From contig OZ038451.1 in assembly GCA_964036195.1 (NCBI GenBank), forward strand, positions 6,700,529 to 6,764,528: a DNA stretch of 64,000 bases, given 5' to 3'. Shown piece by piece: positions 12,116-23,979 of this stretch. Numbering within the stretch: the first letter of the stretch is position 1; each line of letters begins with the position of its first letter. Position numbers and translations under genes: made by a program. Origin of the DNA: Sphaerolaimus hirsutus. Its lineage: Eukaryota > Nematoda > Chromadorea > Monhysterida > Sphaerolaimidae. The notes beneath the pieces were generated by a model. That model saw nothing but the letters and a program-made list of their open reading frames with translations. It had not been told where the DNA came from and did not search any database.

Positions 12116-13987
12116 TTATATATTTTCTCTGTTTTTTTTCAAACAGATTCAATTATATTTTGATTTTGAGAGATTTTCTGAGATTTTATTTAATAATATT
12201 TCCTGCAAAATGCCTATTTTTGGAACGCTACAGCTATCACGGGGTGGATTGGAGGACAACAACATGAGGTATTCTATATCTAACTGGGTAGATTATTGGT
12301 GGTCGGCACTTTTTCACAAACAACAAAGTCAATAAAAGTGTCATCAAATTATGTCTTTTTGGGGAGACCTGCCTTCTTCTCACTCGGTTGACGGGGGGGG
12401 GGGGTTATTCACTGTGGAACAATTCTAAAAATTACGGTGTTTATCTTTGTTCCATTGTTTTCACCAAGTTGTTTTCTGTGTTTTTTTATAAAAAATAGTT
12501 GAAAAATGATCAATATACACGTCTGTGTCGTGACATTTTTCTCACTAAAAATCACAACAAAATTCATGACCTAAAACACCTAAATACTAAAGTTGGATAG
12601 ATTTATTGAAGTGTAATTTACACTTAATAAATAATGCCCCACAGTAGTAGAAGAAATCGCCTAGAGCCTGGCAACAGCGAGATGAAAATTAAAATTGACT
12701 GATTAAGCGTGTTGCAATGAATGCATGCATGCACACTGTTTTTATGATAAAAATAGACACACGATCTACATAGAAAAGATCCCTCTGGTCATCAAGGCGT
12801 GAAGAAAGTTGGCAGCAATTTGAAAATAATTATCTTTTTCGCAAAATCACGCTTTTTTGACACGGCGGGAAATCAATTTCCTGCCGTTCACACGCGACCC
12901 CAGAAAACCTTATCAAATAAAAATAATAATCAGTTTCCGGCCACCGTGCAAAATTGCAATTCACACCTACGTAAAAGTGGGGTGCGTCAGCGCGAAAAAT
13001 TGCAAAATTTCGAGTGTTCAAAATATGCCACTAAAAGTATAAAAAAGCATAAAAAAGCAAAAAAACCCACGCACAAACACGGGCAGTGTACTTATGTCCA
13101 TTCCGGGAGGGGGGGGGGGGGGAATTTCAATGCAAGCTGGCGCCAAACAGGGGGGGGGGCAGCTTCTATTGCGCCATATGTACGCTTTATAATACGCGCG
13201 TTACGTACTTTGTATTTATGTACAAAGCTGTTCGCCAGAGAAAAAAATGAGAAAATTGAAGGGCTTGGAAAAATGAGGAAAAAAACACTGGCATTTTGAC
13301 GACTGAAAGCGGAGCAACGAAAAGCATTCATTGTTTCCCGTTGCCGCAACTGAATTAACTGTAAAACGGGGCTATAAATTGGAAACAAAAATGCATTAAG
13401 CTGGAAATGGCTGCAGACAGTTCGAGACAGCTTCCAGACAGCCCCCCCCCTATGTTTGTTCTTGTATACAAAAGTTTCTGTGTGTTTGGCTGCGAGCCAA
13501 ATAGCGTTAAGCGCTAAACAAGCTGTCTACAGCTTAATCTGGATATGAACAACTTTTATTTATGTACGCGCGTATTTACATGGGAATGAACATACAAATA
13601 TCTGGGTATTTTATGTATAGATCTCTGCGTACGTAATACTTTTTTATGCAAACACCCGCAAAAATATTCGGTAAAAAGTGAACTTTTTAGTTTGCGTACT
13701 GCGGTGCTGAGTAAGTTTCTGATGCAATGATGGTGAAACATTTCGAGCGCGAGTAAAATGTCTCAGGATATTATTTATTTTTAATCATGTGACATGGCAC
13801 GGGTTCAACTTTTGCAGCTTAGTAGTTCCACGTGCTATTTTTATACGTGGAAAAAACTTTGGAAATGTAAATTCAATAAAATACGAAAGAGACATTTGCG
13901 ACAAAATCTTGTGATATAAACACATTATTCTCAATGAAATTTATATAACAGAAATGAATACCCACAGGCGATACGTAAATAAATACC
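12116..13987. other. No gene seen; G-runs
   Basis: There are G-runs at 12389-12403, 13107-13122 and 13152-13160. A 166-codon open frame at 12799-13299 is lysine- and glycine-rich with no recognisable motif, and I do not accept it as a gene. Bases 13540-13700 carry GCGTACTTT/TACGCG words resembling the CATAGTTGTT family. Confidence 0.4.
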
Positions 13988-14037
13988 TACCGTATTTCCT
14001 CGAAATACCCCCTCGAAATACCCCCCGCCCCAATTTC
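13988..14037. mobile_element. Solo left end of a TACCGTA group A element
   Basis: TACCGTATTTCCTCGAAATA followed by a C-rich stretch, with no matching right end before the next copy. Confidence 0.6.
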
Positions 14038-14182
14038 GCATCCACCATTTCTGCTTATATTCACTTCGTTTTTTTTTTCATTTCGTTTTATGGCATCCAG
14101 TTGTCAATTTGTCAGTGAATACTGGTAGCTTGATTGATTTTGATACACGCCGACTGACAAGCCAACCAGAGTTGATATTGGG

Positions 14183-14610
14183 TACCGTATTTCCTCGAAA
14201 TACCCCCCGGGGTGATTGTTTCAGAGTGAGAATTTGAAGGGGTTAAACGAGGGGGGAGTATTTCGAGGGGGCTTATTTTTTCGCCTGAAATGTTTTGAAC
14301 TCCCAGTACTAAAATGTTGTTTGTAACGTACGCTGACGTCAAAAATGCAACAAAAAGCACCGTGTATAAGAGTATATAGACTTACATAAGTATATGTGTA
14401 AGTAGATGGTGTAAAACAGGTTCTAACGTAACAGTCATTGTTTTTAACGTCAGTTCTGCATCGTCCTGATCACAAACAGTAGCTTTTGTCACGTACGTTC
14501 TGTTTATAGTCAATTGGGGGGGGGGTATTTCGAGGGGCACTAATAACTTCATAGTGTCCATTTTGAGGGGGTGTATCTCGAGACGGGGGGTATTTCAAGG
14601 AAATACCGTA
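14183..14610. mobile_element. TACCGTA group A element, full length (428 bp)
   Basis: It has both termini, with the group A middle (CTCCCAGTACTAAAATGTTG, then TATAGACTTACATAAGTAT). It contains no coding sequence. Confidence 0.85.
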
Positions 14611-14796
14611 GTTATTTAGATTTACTCTGAAATACGTGTAAAACTGTGTACTAATTAAATACCTATGGGTACAATACTTCAATTGTAGCAGTACCCATCT
14701 GTACGCGTAATTTTTCACGAGTACTGGGTACTTTTGAGTATTTCAGAAAACTGATTTTCAGAATGCAAAAAGCAAAAAAGTGTCGAATAACTCGAA

Positions 14797-15334
14797 TACT
14801 CTAAATCCGCGAATAGGTAAGTCCCCAGGGGAGATATTTTTTCGTCAAGGTATTTGAGGGGGGGGGGGTATTCAAGGGGGTTATTTTCTCCTCAAAAGTT
14901 TCAGAAAAAATGTGTATATTCATTGTATGAATTCATTCCGTCAACTCATGCAATCCAGGTATTTACCAGTTTGACAACAACAAAACAAAGTAATTTATCC
15001 GTTCTAAAATTTGTGTTCATCGGCATCCGCTGTAGCGTAGGCTAACATTGTTTTGTATTTTTTCGTTTCACACACTGAACTGAACTGCATTTGCATTCGA
15101 TAAATCAGCCAGGTGTAGCTAAATTTTTCCTGCCTGGCTTCATCGATCGTTTTTTTAAATTTTTGCAACATCGTTGCCGGAGGGCGGGGAGTTATAAATA
15201 CAATATGGTGGAGTTATTTAAGGGGGGGGGGGTACTTTTACCTCACCTGGCGAACAGGAGGAGTTATTCGAGGGGGAGTTATTCAAGGGGGGGGGGTTAT
15301 CCAAGGGATGGGACTTATTCGAGGATTTGCGGTA
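14797..15334. mobile_element. TACCGTA group D element (about 540 bp)
   Basis: It runs from CTCTAAATCCGCGAATAGGT to GGACTTATTCGAGGATTTGCGGTA, with GAGTTATTCGAGGGGG repeats near the right end. Confidence 0.7.
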
Positions 15335-15375
15335 AATAATGAGGGCGGTTGAACCAGCAAACGAAAGTTATGCCT

Positions 15376-15478
15376 TGTGGAAAGTGTTATGAAAAAGCGC
15401 CAAGCGTCAAGACGCCATTCAAAAAAATGGCGCCGAGCGCCAGCCCCGTGGCGCCATTTCATCACTAGTCGAAAGTGT
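15376..15478. mobile_element. GGCGCC-rich AGTGATG-family copy
   Basis: GTTATGAAAAAGCGCCAAGC pairs with GGCGCCATTTCATCACTAGT, a short copy with inverted ends. Confidence 0.6.
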
Positions 15479-15701
15479 CACAATGTGACTTCCGTATTTT
15501 TTTTAAAAAAGGGAAAATGTGAGCGGGTGATAATTCCAGGGGCTATTCCAGGGGGTTATTTTACAGTATTTTTCGTTTTTATCACCGTCACGCGGCGTGA
15601 GTATGAGTAAACTGCTTTTTTCCGTTCACGGTGGAAAAATGAGTAAAAGTATATTTTAAGCAGAGGTAAATTTACTCATGTTGAAATTGTACCTAGTTAA
15701 T

Positions 15702-16012
15702 TACCGTATTGCCTCGAAATACCCCCAGGCGGTTTATTTTTTTCAGAGGGAGAAATTTGAGTGGGTTAAACGGAGGAGGGGGTATTTCGAGGGGGGTAAT
15801 TATTTCGCCAGAAATTTTTCGAACTCCCAGTTAGTGATGGAAAAGCGCCATGGCGCTTTTGGCGCTTGGCGCTAAAACGCTCTGGCGCCATTGGCGCTTG
15901 GCGCTGGGGTCTGCGAAAGCGTCATGGCGCTTTTGGCGCTTGGCGCAATTTTCTGGTGGCGCTATTGGCGCCTGGCGCCGGCATTTTTAATGGCGCCAAA
16001 AAAGCGCCAACC
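15702..16012. mobile_element. Group A left half with a GGCGCC element inserted at 15834
   Basis: The TACCGTATTGCCTCGAAATA element is broken at CTCCCAGTT by AGTGATGGAAAAGCGCCATG, an inverted-repeat element running to about 16012 that is dominated by GGCGCTTTTGGCGC words. Confidence 0.6.
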
Positions 16013-16181
16013 ATGATAATATAAAATTTATATAATACGGTGAAATCGCCACTCCAGTTGATCAATTTTGTGGGCAAATGAATAAATATAGGTAAGTTAA
16101 TTTGAGGGCAGCTTTTATATAGGTACCTACATCGAAACAACACAAAGGTGTTTAAATGCCAGGGCCGCTCAGCTATCTATC

Positions 16182-16320
16182 TACCGTATTACCTCGAAAT
16201 ACCCCCAGGGGGTTTATTATTTCGCCAGCAAAATTCGAGGGGGGGATAATTCGAGGGGGGGGGGGGTTTCGAGGGGGGGTCTATTATTTCGCCAGAAATT
16301 TTCGGAAATTAACAATACTC
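16182..16320. mobile_element. TACCGTA group A/B left half
   Basis: It starts TACCGTATTACCTCGAAATA, has G-runs and TTATTTCGCCAGAAATTTT, then loses similarity. Confidence 0.6.
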
Positions 16321-16397
16321 AGACGTAGAAAAATCAAACAATTACATAGATGTATTGCGTTTATAGGCATATATAATTGAGGCGTCCAATTGTAAAA

Positions 16398-16720
16398 GTC
16401 GACAAGTCCAAATATGAAAATTTCGAGTCGACAAGCCCGGAAACGTCATCTGGGGCTACTTCCGCACATTTTTCATCATTTTCCATAAATTTTTTGACCT
16501 CACATGCCCATATGGCATAGTGCCAAATTCGACATTTTTTGGGAAAAATGCAAAAAATTTGGGCAAGAAGTCGACAAGTCCACTTAGTTTTGGGCTAAAA
16601 GTCGACAAGTCCATCCTGCGCATCCTTTTTTTATGGGAAAAAACGCAAGAAATGTGATAAGTCCACTATGGGCACCGATTTCTAAAAGTCGAGAAGCGCA
16701 TAAATTTCCCATAATGCTAC
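16398..16720 (+). repeat. Interspersed GTCGACAAGTCC motif, four to six copies
   Basis: Copies at 16398, 16427 (last bases CCC), 16570 and 16601 are accompanied by weaker ones near 16658 and 16688. Spacing is irregular, so this is not a simple tandem array. The block ends shortly before the assembly gap. Confidence 0.55.
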
Positions 16721-16827
16721 GATTACAGCTCGGGCGTAAAATTCCAGCGTAAAATTCCATCGCAAAATTGATTACATAAAAGTGGATGATGATACAGGTC
16801 TGCAATTTTTCATGGAGAATATGTTTA

Positions 16828-17027
16828 NNNNNNNNNNNNNNNNNNNNNNNNNNNNNNNNNNNNNNNNNNNNNNNNNNNNNNNNNNNNNNNNNNNNNNNNN
16901 NNNNNNNNNNNNNNNNNNNNNNNNNNNNNNNNNNNNNNNNNNNNNNNNNNNNNNNNNNNNNNNNNNNNNNNNNNNNNNNNNNNNNNNNNNNNNNNNNNNN
17001 NNNNNNNNNNNNNNNNNNNNNNNNNNN
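16828..17027. other. Assembly gap (200 N)
   Basis: This is an unbroken run of N, and the round number suggests a scaffolding gap of unknown true size. Open frames reported across it are artefacts. Confidence 0.99.
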
Positions 17028-18440
17028 CAGGAACTTGTTTTTAGACAGTTTACAGTTAAAACGATATGACAAAACTAATAAAATGAACGAAAAGACACCA
17101 ACTGAAGTCATGTGATACTAAACTACCTAGGTAAGTTTTTTATCTTTCCTATTTAGTGATTTGTTCTAAATTTATAAGGTTTATTTTAAATTATAAACAA
17201 TTCAAATCAGCAAAAACAAATTTACATTGTAAAAAAAACACCACAAATCTAGCCTATAATAAATACAGAAAAGCACAGTAATCATGCAAAAATTGCAGTT
17301 ACAAAGGCACTCAAAACATTCCCACTAAAAATGACTGTTTTGCATCCATTCAAAAACAGGCACATTCACATTTGCTAAGTAAAATGGAACAAAAACTAAA
17401 GTATGTGCATAATAAACAGTTTTGGGAAATTTATATTCCCCTAAAGAAAAGTGGCAGGCATTCAATTACTGAAAAACAAATACAACAGGCAGAAAACAGT
17501 CTTCAGTTTCCAATGATGGCATATACTATAGGGTTGGAAATATGCCTGTGTAAAAATATTTATTAAACTGAAATAAATTGCATTATACTAATCGGAATGA
17601 ATGCAACACAGCAATGTTACCATATTTTAGTGAATAAATTAATGTGGAGAATTTTGCATCAAATTCTTTGATAGTGATAGCAATGTGATGTGATGAGAAA
17701 ACCTTTTTGGCTTTTTCCAGAAATGATATGCTAGAGTTGATTGTAAAGTGTAAAAACGTATTAGAAATTCAGAACTTTTTTATTTTCTCACTACAAAAAC
17801 ACATTAAAATTGGGCTTTTTTAAAACACTTAAATAATTCAATAACATTTTTAGCTGAAAATGTGTATGAAATGCAGAAAACTATTCAAAATATCAATTTG
17901 AAATGGATACATGTGTAACAGCAGAACATAAATGTGCAAATTTGTCTGCGGTAAGTGCTTGGAAAGCAGCAAAACATAAAGATGTATTCAAAAATCAACA
18001 GAAAAAATTTGAAATGCAAAAATTGAGTGGAAAAATTTGAAAATTATAAAAGTCACTTTAGAAAACATTTGAGAAAGTCACACTAAATGCTTTTTCTGTG
18101 TACAGAATGTTTGCTACAGCTACTTCAAACAATATGCTTGCACAAATGTCATTGGATAGCAAATGTCCTTGGTTAGATTTACAATTTCAAGCTGGAGTAA
18201 TGTATTTCCTTGAATATATTTCTTTACTATGGTCCTACACAAAAATTGACGACAAAGTGAAAAACCCCACTTTTCTATTAGCCCCCTAGATTTACCCCGC
18301 TAAAAGTTGTTGGCAAAATTTGCCCCCCCCCCCCCCCTGGGGGTATTTTGAGGAAATAGGGTATATGAAGTCGTCTCTGAGTGTAAATGGGCAAAGACAT
18401 TTTTCTCCAAATGGATGAAAATATAAAATATAAATATAAA
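17028..18440. other. No gene seen
   Basis: AT-rich unassigned sequence. A plus-strand frame at 17372-17566 has no supporting splice or homology signal. Confidence 0.4.
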
Positions 18441-18881
18441 TACCGTATTTCCTCGAAATACCCCCGGGGGGTTTATTGTTTCAGAGTGAGAATTTTGAGG
18501 GGGGGTTAAACGAGGGGGGGGGTATTTCGAGGGGGGGGGTTTATTATTTCGCCAGAAATTTTTTGAAATCCCAGTACTAAAATGTCGTCTGAAACGTCGA
18601 AAAATGCAACAAAAATCGCCATTTATAAGACTCTAAAGACGTTTATAAGTGTGTAGACGTACAAACACTGTTCTCACATAACAGAGTCATCGTTTTTAAC
18701 GTGTGTTCTGCATTGCCCGGATGACAAACCGCAGCATTTGTCATTTACGTTCTCTATACACTAAATTTGGGGGGGGGGTATTTCGAGGGGGGGGTTTATA
18801 AGTTCATAGTGTCCATTTTGAGGGGGGGTATTTCGAGGGGGGGGTATTTCGAGGGGGGGGGTATTTCGAGGAAATACGGTA
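18441..18881. mobile_element. TACCGTA group A element, best-preserved copy (441 bp)
   Basis: It starts TACCGTATTTCCTCGAAATA, ends with its reverse complement, and has the complete group A middle. G-runs are longest just inside the right end. Confidence 0.88.
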
Positions 18882-19389
18882 TAAAGAAAAAAAACATTTT
18901 TACGCCAAACCCCGCCAACATTTCCATTTCCATCACTAGATGACAAAGAGAAACGCGCGCTGCTTTTTATCGATTGTGCAGTTTACTCAACGATTTATTA
19001 CAGCCAGAAAATGCTTATTCAGCCAGTGAATTCACATTGTAAAGTGTGGTGCAAAAATGTCGAAAACGAATAAATACAATATGCAATTACATTTTTATTA
19101 GTCGATTTATAAACAGTGTTACAATTTGCAAATTCGTTATGGGAACAATTTCGTTGCCCACACAAAATCGTTCAAATACAGTATATTTTGGGGCTGCTTT
19201 TTACCCATCCTTAGTACACCGATAAAAGCATTAAAAGGTGCATACTGAAGTGGTGTTTTGTTTGTTACTTTATGTTCAATGGTAGTTTTGTGAACACATG
19301 TCATGTGAATACAGTTAAGTTTTTTTGCATATAATAGGGTACATTTTTCAACAATTGTAAATGAAATTAAACAGACTGGATTTAGCTGG
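18882..19389. other. No gene seen
   Basis: AT-rich unassigned sequence. Confidence 0.4.
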
Positions 19390-19580
19390 CTCTGGTGCCA
19401 GTCTCAGACCCTGTAAAATGCTTGTAAAATATTAAATGCCATGCAGTGACGTCATGAAAATTCATGTAAAAATCTCTTCAAACTGACAAACATACATATG
19501 ACATCATACAGGGCATTTTACATGACTTTTGACACCGCATGGCTTTTGACATTTTACAGGGTTTGAGACTGGCACCAGAG
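19390..19580. mobile_element. CCCTGTAAAA-word inverted-repeat element (191 bp)
   Basis: CTCTGGTGCCAGTCTCAGAC leads into CCTGTAAAATG, and the right end is its near reverse complement. It is a compact member of the AGACCCTGTAAA group. Confidence 0.75.
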
Positions 19581-20305
19581 TGGTTAAACACGACTATCTG
19601 CGCTGAATAAATATAATGTGTTAGATTAGTGCCTGGGCTATTCTGCTCTGTAAACTTCATCTTTCTGTAAACTGGAAATTTGGTAAACGGCTGTTGAAAA
19701 ACGGTGTTCTTTGTGTCGCTTTCAGAATGCCTATTTTTATATTTTTTGATAAATTAATAATTTCTGGAATAAAAAATTATTTCTTTCAAAATTAGGTTAT
19801 CATATTTTTAGTTTCGAGATAACATCAATTTACAGAGAGCTTGCGGAAAGTTGTAAGTTGTAAAATTGAGAACCTTTAGAAAATTCATGGACAATTTCAA
19901 AGTACAGGTAAAAATGCTTTTTTAATGGGTAAAAATGTGTTCTCAAACCAAATGGTAGAAACGTAACGCAACCTTCATGTCTGTACATAACAAATGATTA
20001 ATAACACAATAAAAATTTACGGCCCTGAAATGCAAATGAAATCAGATGAAAAACCTTTAATAATGTATGCAAAATGTCACTTTTCATTACTATTACTCGA
20101 AAGAAAATGAATTAAATAGACTAAACATTGATTCTGAAGTGAAAGGAAACACGGAGTGACTTATCGCAATAATTTTTGTAGCAACCCTCGGCCCAGGGCT
20201 AAAATACGATTAGAGCGCAAGGTGCACATAAGGCGCTAAAAACTATCGTAACCGCGTGAAATTGTGCACCTTAAGAGAGCCTTACCTCCAATATGAAGGA
20301 AGATC
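19581..20305. other. No gene seen
   Basis: AT-rich. Bases 20205-20275 hold an imperfect hairpin around AAGGTGCACATAAGG and GTGCACCTTAAG. Confidence 0.4.
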
Positions 20306-20860
20306 TACCGTATTTCCTCAAAATTCTTCTTGCAAATTCTCCGGGATACAAAATAACTGATTCAGAACTAAAAAAGTGCCTGTGCAAGCTCCTATTTTAC
20401 TGCAAATTGATTCTTTCCGGAAATTGAAAATATAATAAACTGTTTCTTTTTTCTCAATAAAATGATGGCATTTTGACATTTTCAGATTTCTTTGTTTGTC
20501 AGAGGTAAATATCGTATATCCTCGAGTAAGTCCCCCTCTTAGGAAAGTGAGGTGAGGAAAAAATAACTTCACCCCTCGAATACCCCCCCCCCCCCCACTT
20601 TGATGGTAGAAAACATTCCACAACATTTCACATTTACAAAACAAACGTGTTATCGTTATGTATTTAATATGTAAATATATTTGGACACATTTATTACCGG
20701 TTTTGGTTACTTGAAAGCAGGTTCTTTACTATGAGTTTCACGAAAATTTCTGACGAAATAATAACCCCCCTCGAAACACCCCTTCTCGTTCAACCCCCTC
20801 CCCTCAAAATTTCCGCTCTGAAACAATCACCCCCGCGGGGTTTTTCGAGGAAACACGGTA
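20306..20860. mobile_element. Cluster of degenerate TACCGTA-type pieces
   Basis: A group A left end at 20306, a group D-like piece at 20510-20600 (ATCCTCGAGTAAGTCCCCCT) and a group B right half ending AAACACGGTA at 20860 lie in series. Confidence 0.5.
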
Positions 20861-21115
20861 TGTTCAAAATAAAAATCTGCGAAAAAATTGGTAAAAAATA
20901 AATAGAACGGCAGCCTAAGTTTCTTAAATTATCAGTTTCCACAAACATCAATTTATAGGTTGAGTTTTGGCAGGCACTAAGATATTTAGAATAGGTAAAA
21001 TATGTAAATACGTGTGCACATATCTCATGTGCAAAGAAGAACACATAAAACTTCTTGACAAATGACTTGTCACGCTCAGAATGTAAAATATGCATGTGTT
21101 TTACACATTTTGTAT

Positions 21116-21369
21116 TACCGTATTTCCTCGAAATACCCCCCCCCCCCCTCAAAATGGGCACTATGAGTTTGTGGTCCGGGAAATGCATAAACAGACGTTC
21201 AAAATACTGACTGTGTTACGTGCGAACATAGTTTATACCATCTATATCTTTATATAGGGCTGTAAAAACTTATAAATGGTGGTTATTGTTGCATTTTTCA
21301 CGTTTTTCTCTCAAAATTCTCACTCTGAAAAAAATAAACCCCCTGGGGGTATTTCGAGGAAATACGGTA
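21116..21369. mobile_element. TACCGTA group A element, shortened (254 bp)
   Basis: Both termini are present. The middle matches only the inner part of the long form. It closely resembles the copies at 24860-25100 and 40805-41056, which together define a ~250-bp subtype. Confidence 0.82.
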
Positions 21370-21560
21370 GGTATATTTGCAATGGTTGTAAAGTAGGCGA
21401 CGGTAAGAATTGTTATTATAGGTTACCTAAGCGCACTAACTACGCATTATACAATGGTATCTACCCTCTACCGTATCCATCTGAATCCAGGCCACAATTG
21501 TTATCTTTTCTCGTCACAAAGGGTTGTAATATTCATGAAGACAATATGAGGAATTGGCCC

Positions 21561-22560
21561 CAGAACTGTTAAAAGTATTTAACTTTTTTCAAAGTACCGT
21601 ATTTCCTCGAAATATCTCCATGGGGTTCATTTTTTCAGAGTGAGAATTTTGAGGGGGGGGGGGTAATTCGAGGTGGGGGGTTCTTATTTCGCCAAAAATT
21701 TTTTAAACTCCCAGTACTAATAACGTACGCAGACGTAGAAAAATGTGTCAAAATCACCATGTATAACAGTCTACAGACTTAAATAAGTATGTAGATGGTA
21801 TAAATCATGTTTTAACGTAACACAGTCATTCTTTTTTACCTGTGTTATGTATTGCTAGATCACAAAACGTACCTTTGTCATGTACGTTATATTTACACTC
21901 AATTTGGGGGGTATTTCGAGGGGAGGGGGTTTATTAATTCATAGTGCCCCTTTTGAGAGGGGTATTTCGAGGGGGGGGTAATTCAAGGAAATACGGTATA
22001 CGTAAACGTAAAGTATTTATCTTTCAACCCCAAGTATGGAAAACGTAAAGTAAAATGTTTTTACTTTTACTGATGAGTAAACGTGAGTAAACGTACTTTT
22101 CCCCAGAAAACGTAAAAGTGAGTATTTTTGATAAATGTTGCCCTCATTCTCACTCAAATCATAAATTTCCACGTTTTTTTGACATTTTAACCTTCAAATT
22201 AGCCTATTTTCAGTCGAATTTGAAGCTTTTTTGGCTTTTTTGGTAATGTATAACCTTGTAACCCATTTTCTCTGCTTTTTTAGCCCTTTTCACCCGTTTT
22301 CCCCCTGGCATGCCTGCTATCGCATGCCTTGAAAAACCCTATATAAATCAGAAATACGTTTTCTGTACTCAAGTACTTTCAAAAAAGTATATTCTTGTAT
22401 CTTCTTCTAGACTTTCTAAAACTTTCTAAAAACTTTCTAGACTTCTAGACAAGTACTTTTATCTTCGAGGAACTTCTATCGGAGTATACGTTAACGTATT
22501 TACTCTGTACTCGAGAATACGTATTTATCGAGTAAAAGTAAATACGTTTTAACAACTACG
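21561..22560. mobile_element. hAT-like CATAGTTGTT element with a nested group A element
   Basis: The ends are CAGAACTGTTAAAAGT and CGTAGTTGTTAAAACG. The exact duplication ATTGGCCC is at 21553-21560 and 22561-22568. A group A element (21595-21998) is inserted inside, so the hAT-like element is older. Without it the element is about 600 bp. Confidence 0.88.
21595..21998. mobile_element. TACCGTA group A element nested in a hAT-like element (404 bp)
   Basis: Both termini and the group A middle are present. Related hAT-like copies show the sequence before insertion, so the target can be compared; the junctions fit a TA target. Confidence 0.85.
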
Positions 22561-22998
22561 ATTGGCCCCCGCGCAAACTACTTAACATTGTTGCATGCAT
22601 TCGCAATGAAATTTTGTGACAAAACGACAAATATTAATGAAAACGAAAACAAAGAAAGAGGAGATAAAAATACAGAAAATGAAAATAGAAAACGCAATGA
22701 AAAATAGAAATTGAGCACGATCACATCTGTATGATCGTAAACATTAATAATTTCTCATCCAAAGAAAGATAAAATATGATCGTCATTATTCCATAAAACA
22801 TGTAAAATATTTCATGGAAAATATGCACTAATACATGCGAAATTGCCGGATTGATTCGAACTGACAGAGAGAAATAAAATACAAAAATCTTGAAATAACT
22901 GAAAAAGAAAGTCGTAATCGTATTGGTGCTTGAAAAAAATGGCTGAAATGGATGAAACCTGTATGCATTACTTCAGACATGAAGACGTCATCTACCGT
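22561..22998. other. No gene seen
   Basis: AT-rich unassigned sequence. Confidence 0.4.
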
Positions 22999-23788
22999 AT
23001 ACCGTATTTCTTCTAATAGAACAGTATACGTCAAATAGAAGGGCACATCCAATAGAACGTCCGGTTTTCGCAGGTTTTTGCACTGACGAAAAATATAGAA
23101 CAGCACCCTCCAATTGAACGGCAGGTAGAAATAATTTTGGGTGTGTGCCAAAACACAAAAATGAAGAAAAAAAATTGATGGTCAGTGGTATGTTCAAAAA
23201 ATTCAAATACCATATTACCTCGAAATACCCCCATGGGGGTTTATTATTTCGCCAGCAAATGTTGAGGGGAGTAATTCAAGGGGGTTTATTCAAGGGTTTT
23301 TTTATTATTTCGTCAGAAATTTTCGTAAGGATCGTAGTAAAAAGTAGGCATTTGCGTACCCAAAACAGGTAATAAATGTGTCCAAACAGAATTTATTTCG
23401 ACATAAAAACATCGATAGCTACACACACTAGTCTATGTGTAGCTGCAATGCAAATTAGCAGTAATAAATGCATCATGTACATTGTGTACATCATACCGGG
23501 GGGGGGGGGGGTATTCCGAGGGGGGAGGTTATTATTTCCCCAGCCCATTTTGAGGGGGGTTTTATTCGAGGGGGATAAGTCGAGGTAATACGGTAGTTAT
23601 GAAATTTCAAATTAATGCTCTGATATTAAAATATTGGTAAGGCTTCTTTAAAAAAATTAGGCTTTGTTCAAATCATAAATGGGTGAAAAAACTGGTGAAT
23701 AAAAGTAGAATGGCAGTCTTCAATAAAGTGGCAGGTAATAAAGTTGACGAAAAAATAAAACGGCACTTCTTTTTGAAGTAATACGGTA
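22999..23788. mobile_element. Group C element containing a nested group B element
   Basis: The left end TATACCGTATTTCTTCTAAT and the right end TTTTTGAAGTAATACGGTA enclose a complete group B copy (23208-23595). Removing B restores a ~400-bp group C element like the one at 38837-39237. Confidence 0.72.
23208..23595. mobile_element. TACCGTA group B element, nested (388 bp)
   Basis: It runs from TACCATATTACCTCGAAATA to GTCGAGGTAATACGGTA. The middle has CATCATGTACATTGTGTACA, typical of group B. Confidence 0.8.
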
Positions 23789-23979
23789 TTTGTATATAAA
23801 TACACCCCAAATGACTCGATGTAAGTGACACGAGGAAAGAATAAATTCCCCATTGAATACTCCCCCCCTGCATAACATGCAATCATTTAAATATCATGTG
23901 CACTGTAAAAATAAATAGTACCCATGTGCATTAAGTGGACAATTGAAAGAAACTGTGCCTAGCTTGAATCGTTCTCAGT

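Noticed and set aside
12799..13299. A 166-codon plus-strand open frame
   Set aside because: Lys/Gly-rich, runs through G-runs, has no recognisable domain or splice context, and overlapping frames on the other strand are equally open.
16584..17115. Open frames spanning the N run
   Set aside because: They cross the assembly gap, and the X residues are not sequence.
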